Shown here piece by piece: positions 57,039-64,000 of a stretch of 64,000 bases of DNA. The notes beneath the pieces were generated by a model that did no database searches, was not told the DNA's origin, and was given only the letters and a program-made list of their open reading frames with translations. The first letter of the stretch is position 1. Each line of letters starts with the position of its first letter. The stretch covers positions 682,001 to 746,000 of the forward strand of contig NZ_JAQQGN010000001.1 of NCBI RefSeq assembly GCF_028550595.1, in the 5' to 3' direction. The stretch comes from Luteimonas sp. BLCC-B24 (GTDB taxonomy: Bacteria > Pseudomonadota > Gammaproteobacteria > Xanthomonadales > Xanthomonadaceae). Position numbers and translations under genes: made by a program.

Positions 57039-58038
57039 GGGAACCTCCGAATTGCAGTCCGAACCGGCGCGCGACACGTGCCAGCAAGCTGCCCGTCTGC
57101 GGGCTGTGCACCGGCGGGGGCGCCGGCGTCGCGGGTGACGTGCGCGTCGGGCCGGCCACGGCCAGCCCGCTGTGATGCACGGCTGCGAACAGCCGGGCGA
57201 TGTCGCTGTCCGCAGCGCCGCAGGCCTCGGCCAGGGCGGCCGCCGACCACGGACGCTGCAGCAGACAGGCCACCGGCAGCAGCCAGGTGACCGGGAAGCT
57301 GGCGGCATCGAGTGTGGGCCAACCGGACAGACCGAGGCCCGCGCCATCCGGGTATTCGCCCACGGGCTCCGCGCCCGCCGCCGCGGCCTGCCACACGACG
57401 GTTTCGAGCGGCGTCGCCGCCGGCAGGCCCTCGGCCACCGGGTCGAAGGCAGTGCGCGCACGCTGTTCGACCCGCCAACCGACGCGCCCGCAGGCTGCGA
57501 TCAAGGCGCTCGCGTCCTCGGCGCGCGCCAGGTGCACCACGCCGCGCCCGCGATCGATCGCCAGCCGCAGATCGGCGGATTCGAGCAGGGTCACCGTGCC
57601 CGGTGTCGCGGCCACGCAGTCGAGCAGACGGCGTGCGTGCGGCGGGCGAGCCGCTTCGACGCGCGTCACCGTGGCGAGCGGCGGCGGCGCGGCTGCCGGT
57701 TCGTGCGGCATCGCCTCGTCGCCGAGCAGCAGAAGGAGGCGATCGAACAGCTCCTTGACCGTGGCACCGTGGCGCAGGATGTCGGCATCGGCGTGGACGC
57801 CGCGCGCGATCGGCAGCACGGTCACGCCGGTCTCGCGGCCCTGCAGGGCGGCGCGCGCGCCCTCGTCGGTGTCCACGCCGGCGACGAGAAGGCGGATGCC
57901 GGCCCCCGGCCAGGCCGAGAGCTGCGCGTGCACGCGCTCGGCCATCAGCAGCGAGCACGCCACTTTGAGCCGGGTCATGTGCAGCAGGTCGAGGCCGGCG
58001 GCCGCGATGCTGGCGTGCTGGTAGCGGGGCGACGTCAT
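57031..58038 (-). CDS. Unrecognised cytoplasmic protein of the GTPase-roadblock module
   Basis: The 335-residue product has no signal peptide or membrane segment. An N-terminal region (about 1-105) with alternating alpha/beta character (RLLVAGVDTDEGARAALQ, VTVLPIARG) ends in an amphipathic LFDRLLLLL. A proline-rich linker (about 108-125) leads to a second alpha/beta region (LLDCVAATPGTVTLLESADLRLAIDRGRG). A C-terminal winged-helix-like stretch (WLLPVACLLQRPWSAAALAEACGA) suggests possible DNA or protein binding. I do not recognise the family. Translational overlap with the GTPase gene suggests a partner, adaptor or effector. Confidence 0.7.
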   Translation of the reverse strand: MTSPRYQHASIAAAGLDLLHMTRLKVACSLLMAERVHAQLSAWPGAGIRLLVAGVDTDEGARAALQGRETGVTVLPIARGVHADADILRHGATVKELFDRLLLLLGDEAMPHEPAAAPPPLATVTRVEAARPPHARRLLDCVAATPGTVTLLESADLRLAIDRGRGVVHLARAEDASALIAACGRVGWRVEQRARTAFDPVAEGLPAATPLETVVWQAAAAGAEPVGEYPDGAGLGLSGWPTLDAASFPVTWLLPVACLLQRPWSAAALAEACGAADSDIARLFAAVHHSGLAVAGPTRTSPATPAPPPVHSPQTGSLLARVARRFGLQFGGSRG

Positions 58039-58111
58039 GGCGCTGCGCGCGCACCGCTGCGCCGGCCGGCGGGGCCGGGCCCGGCGTCGCGATGCAGGGG
58101 CGTGAGGCGGC

Positions 58112-58474
58112 TTACTTGAAATCGAGCGTGCGCTCGAACGCCTTCAGCTCGTGGCGCGCCATCGCCAGGTTCGACTTCGCCCGGTCCAGCGCCACGTAGA
58201 GGAACAGCGCGGGGTTGCTCTCCAGCGGACGGATCAGGTGGTACTGATGGCCCAGCGTGATCAGGATGTCCTCGATGGTGTCGTCCAGACCGAGCATCCG
58301 GGCGACGTTGCGCTTGGAGCGGATGACTTCGGTATTGCCCGCGGCCGCGACCTCGAGATCCAGCGCGCCGCCGCCGAGGGTGCCCAGCGCCATGCCGCTG
58401 TCGCTGTCGACCAGCGCCGCACCGATGAAACCGGCGATGCCGTTGAGCTGATCGAGACTGAGATTGCCTGCCAT
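58112..58474 (-). CDS. Roadblock/LC7-family protein
   Basis: The 120-residue protein reads [50 protein letters not shown] in shorter motifs, with [14 protein letters not shown] as the central strand-turn of a roadblock fold. The later [23 protein letters not shown] matches the roadblock C-terminal strand and helix. Such proteins bind small GTPases and can act as activating proteins (MglB) or scaffolds. ATG 58474 has AAGGA seven bases upstream; the earlier ATG 58495 has none. It is the second gene of the module. Confidence 0.85.
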   Translation of the reverse strand: MAGNLSLDQLNGIAGFIGAALVDSDSGMALGTLGGGALDLEVAAAGNTEVIRSKRNVARMLGLDDTIEDILITLGHQYHLIRPLESNPALFLYVALDRAKSNLAMARHELKAFERTLDFK

Positions 58475-58566
58475 TGGAATGTCCTTGTGCTGCATGAGGT
58501 CGAGCGGAGGAACGATCGCGCACGCACGACGCGTCGCGGATCGGGAGGTGGACTACGGAGTACGGA

Positions 58567-58998
58567 TCAGAGCCGGTCGCGGATGCGCGCAGCGCACTCG
58601 CGGGCGGCGAACAGCAGCACGGCCAGGGTGGCCTGATGGTCGCCCAGCACGGCGAGCGTGTAGGGCCGGGTGCCGTTGATGCGGATGACCACCAGACTGC
58701 CGTGGCCGGTGGAGATCGTGGCGTGGTCGGCCGCCGACATTCCCACTTCCTTGGCCAGCGTTTCGCCCAGCGTGAGGAACGAGTTGGTCATCGCCGCGAC
58801 CCGGCGCGGATCCAGACGGGCGTTGGTCCAGTCGGCCACGGCACGGCCGTCGGCGGTGGAGAGCAGCAGCATCGCCACGCCCTTGGCACGCGACTGCACG
58901 CGCTCGAACTCGCCGCGGATGGTCTCCGCGTCCGGGCGTGCAGCGCCGGGATCGCGCGCGGTGATGCTGACGACTTTGTCCAGTGTTGCCTGTTGCAC
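58567..58998 (-). CDS. Second roadblock-like protein, start uncertain
   Basis: About 143 residues from a GTG at 58998. GVAMLLLSTADGRAVADWTNARLDPRRVAAMTNSFL and GSLVVIRINGTRPYTLAVLGD fit a roadblock/MglB-like domain, with SFLTLGETLAKEVGM as the connecting helix. No ATG with a ribosome site is present before the domain; the frame stays open well upstream. It differs enough from the neighbouring roadblock protein to suggest a heterodimer or separate roles. It would be the first gene of the minus-strand module. Confidence 0.75.
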   Translation of the reverse strand: MQQATLDKVVSITARDPGAARPDAETIRGEFERVQSRAKGVAMLLLSTADGRAVADWTNARLDPRRVAAMTNSFLTLGETLAKEVGMSAADHATISTGHGSLVVIRINGTRPYTLAVLGDHQATLAVLLFAARECAARIRDRL

Positions 58999-59165
58999 GA
59001 GAGCGGCCGGGTTCGGGAACGGCGAAGCTTCAAGCAGGAGACGTGCCAAATGCCCGGATACGGCGTGACGGCGGTCAAGGTGAACCGGTGTCCATCCCGC
59101 ATCGGATCTGCCCGGCCGCGGCATTTTCTGACACGCCACGACGTTGCTCGCGCGATCGCCCTCTG

Positions 59166-60425
59166 CTACTGGCCGGCCATCAACCGCAGCAGCTGGCCGG
59201 TGAAATAGGCCACCACGGTGCCGGTGGCATAGCCCACCGTTCCCAGCAGCACGCCGACCGGCGCCAGGGTCGGATGGAAGGCCGCGGCGATCACCGGCGC
59301 CGAGGCCGCCGCGCCGACGTTGCCCATCGAACCCACGCCGACGTAGAACATCGGCGCCCGCACCAGACGCGCCGCGCCCCAGATCACCAGCACGTGCACC
59401 GTCATCCAGATCACGCCGATCGCGATGAGTTCGAGCCGGTCGAAGAGCTGGGTGAAATCCATCTGCATGCCGATGCAGGCGATCAGGAAATACAGGAACA
59501 CCGTGCCGATCTTCGAGGCGCCGGCGCTTTCGAGGCGCCGCACCGGGGTGAAACTCAGGCCCAGCCCGGCGGCCGTCGCCAGCAGCACCACCCAGACGAA
59601 GGCCGAGTCCAGGCTCAGCTGCGCGGCCGAGGCGACATTGGCGCCGAACCACGCCGCGAGCGGGGTCGCGATCGCATGCGCCAGCCCGACCAGGCCGAAG
59701 GCGACACCGACGATCACCATCAGATCGGTCAAGGTCGGAATGCGCGCGTTGGCCGCCTCGTAGGCGGCCATGCGCGCCTTCATCTCGTCGATCGCACGGG
59801 TGTCCGCGCCGGAGCGCGCATCGATCTGCGCCGAACGGTTGGCCAGGAACAGCAGCGTCGCCATCAGCGCACTGGCCATGGCCACGTCGACGACGGCGAA
59901 CTGGCCGAACAGCGTGGCGTCGACCTCGTACACCTCACGCATCGCCACCATGTTCGCGCCGCCGCCGATCCAGCTGCCGGCGAGCGCGGCCATGCCTTTC
60001 CAGGTATCGCCGGCCACGGCCGCCGGCCAGAGCCATTCCATCAGCTGGAACGACACCAGCGCGCCGAGCACGATGCCGAAGGTGCCGGCGACGAACACGA
60101 ACAACAGCTTGGGGCCGAGGCGCAGGATGCCCTTGAGATCGATCGACAGCGTCAGCAGCACCAGCGCGGCCGGCAGCAGCACCCGACTGGCGACCGGGTT
60201 GTAGAGCGCGCTGTTGCCGCCGTCGATCAGACCCACCGTGTTGTAAAACGCCGGCACGAAATAGCACAGCAGCAGCGCCGGCACCCAGGCGAAGAACCTC
60301 TTCCAGAACGGCGTCGGCCCGCTGGCCAGCCAGAAGATCAGGCCCAGCGTGGCGGCGATCAGGCCGAACAGGACGATGTCGCTGGTGATCAGCGCGGTGG
60401 AGGGCACGGTGGACTCGATCGCCAT
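59166..60425 (-). CDS. DUF819-family membrane protein
   Basis: The 419-residue protein has about ten to eleven membrane helices. GSWIGGGANMVAMREVY and the C-terminal GVGSMGNVGAAASAPVIAAAFHPTLAPVGVLLGTVGYATGT are the paired glycine-rich hairpins typical of DUF819, an uncharacterised family related to two-fold inverted-repeat transporters. Substrate is unknown. It lies between the roadblock module and the S9 peptidases on the same strand; a terminator (60461-60487) separates it from the upstream peptidase. Confidence 0.87.
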   Translation of the reverse strand: MAIESTVPSTALITSDIVLFGLIAATLGLIFWLASGPTPFWKRFFAWVPALLLCYFVPAFYNTVGLIDGGNSALYNPVASRVLLPAALVLLTLSIDLKGILRLGPKLLFVFVAGTFGIVLGALVSFQLMEWLWPAAVAGDTWKGMAALAGSWIGGGANMVAMREVYEVDATLFGQFAVVDVAMASALMATLLFLANRSAQIDARSGADTRAIDEMKARMAAYEAANARIPTLTDLMVIVGVAFGLVGLAHAIATPLAAWFGANVASAAQLSLDSAFVWVVLLATAAGLGLSFTPVRRLESAGASKIGTVFLYFLIACIGMQMDFTQLFDRLELIAIGVIWMTVHVLVIWGAARLVRAPMFYVGVGSMGNVGAAASAPVIAAAFHPTLAPVGVLLGTVGYATGTVVAYFTGQLLRLMAGQ

Positions 60426-60460
60426 CGAACGGAGATTCCGAAAAAAGGGGGTTCAAAGAA

Positions 60461-60487
60461 GAACGGCCGGCTTGGAGCCGGCCGTTC
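60461..60487 (-). terminator. Rho-independent terminator after the S9 peptidase gene
   Basis: A 12-bp perfect stem (60461-60472 with 60476-60487) encloses a 3-base loop. On the minus strand it is followed by TTCTTTG and a later T-run (60456-60441). It begins nine bases past the peptidase stop codon and separates that gene from the DUF819 gene. Confidence 0.8.
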
Positions 60488-60495
60488 GGTCACGC

Positions 60496-62601
<2,106 letters not shown>

Positions 62602-62741
62602 GGCGCGGACTCCGGACAAAGAGCCCGAATGGTAGGCCGGGGCCGCGATGCAGGCAAAGCGGCCGGGGCGCGCACGCGTTCAAGGCGCGCGCACCGGCGC
62701 GCCCGTACACGGCACGCCGGGTGCGCGGCCACGCGCGTGGC

Positions 62742-64000
62742 TCACTCCAGGGCGGTGTCGCCGCCCAGATGTCCGGCCAGAAACGCCAGCAACCGCGTAT
62801 AGAACGCGCGGCGGTTTTCCGGCTTGTAGAAGCCGTGGCCCTCGTTGGCGACGTAGAGGGTGTCCACCGGGACGCCGGCCGCGCGCAGTGCGCGCTCCAT
62901 CCGCCGGGTGTGTTCGACCGGCGCGATCTCGTCCTCGCCACCCGCCACCAGCAGCACCGGCGCCTGGATGCGGTCGGCCAGACGCGTCGGCGAACGGGCC
63001 GAGAGCTGGGCGGTATCGGTGCCGACCCATTCGTCGAGCCAGGTGCGCGCAGACGTCCCACCCCGCCGGTCCTGGGTGCGCATCAGCGGCAGGTCGTAGA
63101 CGCCGACATAGCCCACGGCGCAGCGATACAGATCCGGCTCCCGGGCGACGCCCATCAAGGCAGCGTAGCCGCCGTAGCTGGCGCCGTAGATGCAGATCCG
63201 CTGCGCGTCGGCGTGGCCCTGGGCGACGGCCCAGCGCGTGGCGTCGGTCAGGTCGTCCTGCATCGTGCCGCCCCACTGACGCGCACCGGCTTGGCGGAAC
63301 GCGCGCCCGTAGTTGCCGGAGCCACGGAAGTTCACCTGCAGCACCGCATAGCCCGCCTGGGCCAGCACCTGGGCGTCGGAATCGAACGCCCAGTCATCGA
63401 AGATGCCGAACGGACCGCCGTGCGGCATCACCACCAGCGGCAGCGGCGCATTCCCCGCGGCGGCGGGACGGGTGAGATAGCCGTGCAGCGGCAGGCCGTC
63501 GCGCGCCTGCAGCGAGACCGCTTGCATCGTCGCCATCCGCGCGGGATCGATCCGCGCCCGGCGCGGCAGCACGAAGTCCGCCTGACGGGCGGCGACGTCG
63601 AAGGTGTAGAAACTGCCGGGATCGGTGTCGCTGGTGACCAGCAGCATCTGGGTACCCGCGTCACGCGTGGCCGATGCGACCCGGACGACGTGCCCGGGAA
63701 AGGCGTTTTCCAGCATGCGCATGCGCCTCGCATCATCGCCCGTCTCGTCGAAGAAGGCGGTACGCGGCGGCGCACCCAGATACCGCACGCCGATCGCCGC
63801 GACCGTCCCCGGACGCATGATCAGTTCGGGATCCACGGCCGCATCGCGCGCCAGCTCGCGACGCTCGCCGCTGGCGATCGTCCAGGCGATCACGGCATCC
63901 GGTCCACGCGGCTGTGACACCTGCAGGTAAGCAACCGTATCGTCTTCCGAGAATCCGATCGGCACCTCGACACGACCGCTCTCGCGCTCGTCGTTGATCA
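62742..64000 (-). CDS. S9-family peptidase, 5' end cut by window edge
   Basis: The frame is open from the window edge to the stop at 62742 (419 codons visible). It is the C-terminal half of a prolyl-oligopeptidase-family enzyme. VVMPHGGPFGIFDDW, NFRGSGNYGRAFRQAG, the nucleophile in YGASYGGYAALM, Asp in AGGEDEIAPVEH and His in NEGHGFY form the hydrolase core. The N-terminal propeller and signal peptide lie outside. A GTG at 63965 is in frame but the coding sequence clearly continues upstream (INDERESGRVEVPIGF). It is 140 bp upstream of a second S9 gene in tandem. Confidence 0.92.
   Translation of the reverse strand, partial: INDERESGRVEVPIGFSEDDTVAYLQVSQPRGPDAVIAWTIASGERRELARDAAVDPELIMRPGTVAAIGVRYLGAPPRTAFFDETGDDARRMRMLENAFPGHVVRVASATRDAGTQMLLVTSDTDPGSFYTFDVAARQADFVLPRRARIDPARMATMQAVSLQARDGLPLHGYLTRPAAAGNAPLPLVVMPHGGPFGIFDDWAFDSDAQVLAQAGYAVLQVNFRGSGNYGRAFRQAGARQWGGTMQDDLTDATRWAVAQGHADAQRICIYGASYGGYAALMGVAREPDLYRCAVGYVGVYDLPLMRTQDRRGGTSARTWLDEWVGTDTAQLSARSPTRLADRIQAPVLLVAGGEDEIAPVEHTRRMERALRAAGVPVDTLYVANEGHGFYKPENRRAFYTRLLAFLAGHLGGDTALE

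Overview
The window is high-GC chromosomal DNA with dense genes and many 4-bp ATGA/GTGA overlaps. Gene content and order point to the Xanthomonadaceae/Lysobacteraceae (Luteimonas, Lysobacter or Stenotrophomonas-like): a xylan utilisation locus with XylR-type operators (xyl-boxes), a catecholate siderophore operon in the order entS-C-E-B-B'-F-A, a petABC-sspAB block and a miaB-phoH-ybeY-corC block. I see no rRNA, tRNA, CRISPR array, insertion sequence or prophage.

Layout. (1) 1-16200, xylan and xylose catabolism: a GPH-family sugar symporter (cut by the left edge), two secreted GH10 xylanases, a GH43 xylosidase/arabinofuranosidase, a SASA-type acetylesterase, a GH67 alpha-glucuronidase, a LacI-type regulator, xylose isomerase and xylulokinase. 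Four copies of a xyl-box palindrome centred on AGCGCT or AGCGTT lie in this region. Together the genes take substituted glucuronoxylan fragments to xylulose 5-phosphate. (2) 16400-34600, iron: a minus-strand operon (exporter, isochorismate synthase, DHB-AMP ligase, isochorismatase, free aryl carrier protein, one-module NRPS with a serine code, DHB dehydrogenase). It is divergent, across two Fur boxes, from a FepA/PfeA-type receptor, a PfeE/IroE-type esterase, a YncE-like propeller and a BtuCD-type (HmuTUV) ABC transporter. (3) 35000-42700, housekeeping: purEK, a Trm112-like protein, nadC, a DUF3301 protein, sspAB and the cytochrome bc1 complex. (4) 42790-52500: a lytic transglycosylase, miaB, phoH, ybeY, corC, a DUF4105 protein, a GH97 glycosidase and CorA. 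(5) 52700-59000, the least understood part: a cstA / Cys-Cys-tailed small protein / ArsA-like ATPase / exoD cluster, then a four-gene Ras-like GTPase-roadblock module resembling actinobacterial conservons. (6) 59166-64000: a DUF819 membrane protein and two S9 prolyl-oligopeptidase-family peptidases, the last cut by the right edge.

The most interesting unexplained signals are the cstA-CC-ArsA-exoD neighbourhood, the roadblock/GTPase module, a strong terminator hairpin 15 bp before hmuT (possible attenuator), and a xyl-box overlapping the first codons of the GH67 gene. All functional calls come from reading the translated sequence and recalling families; no database search was run.
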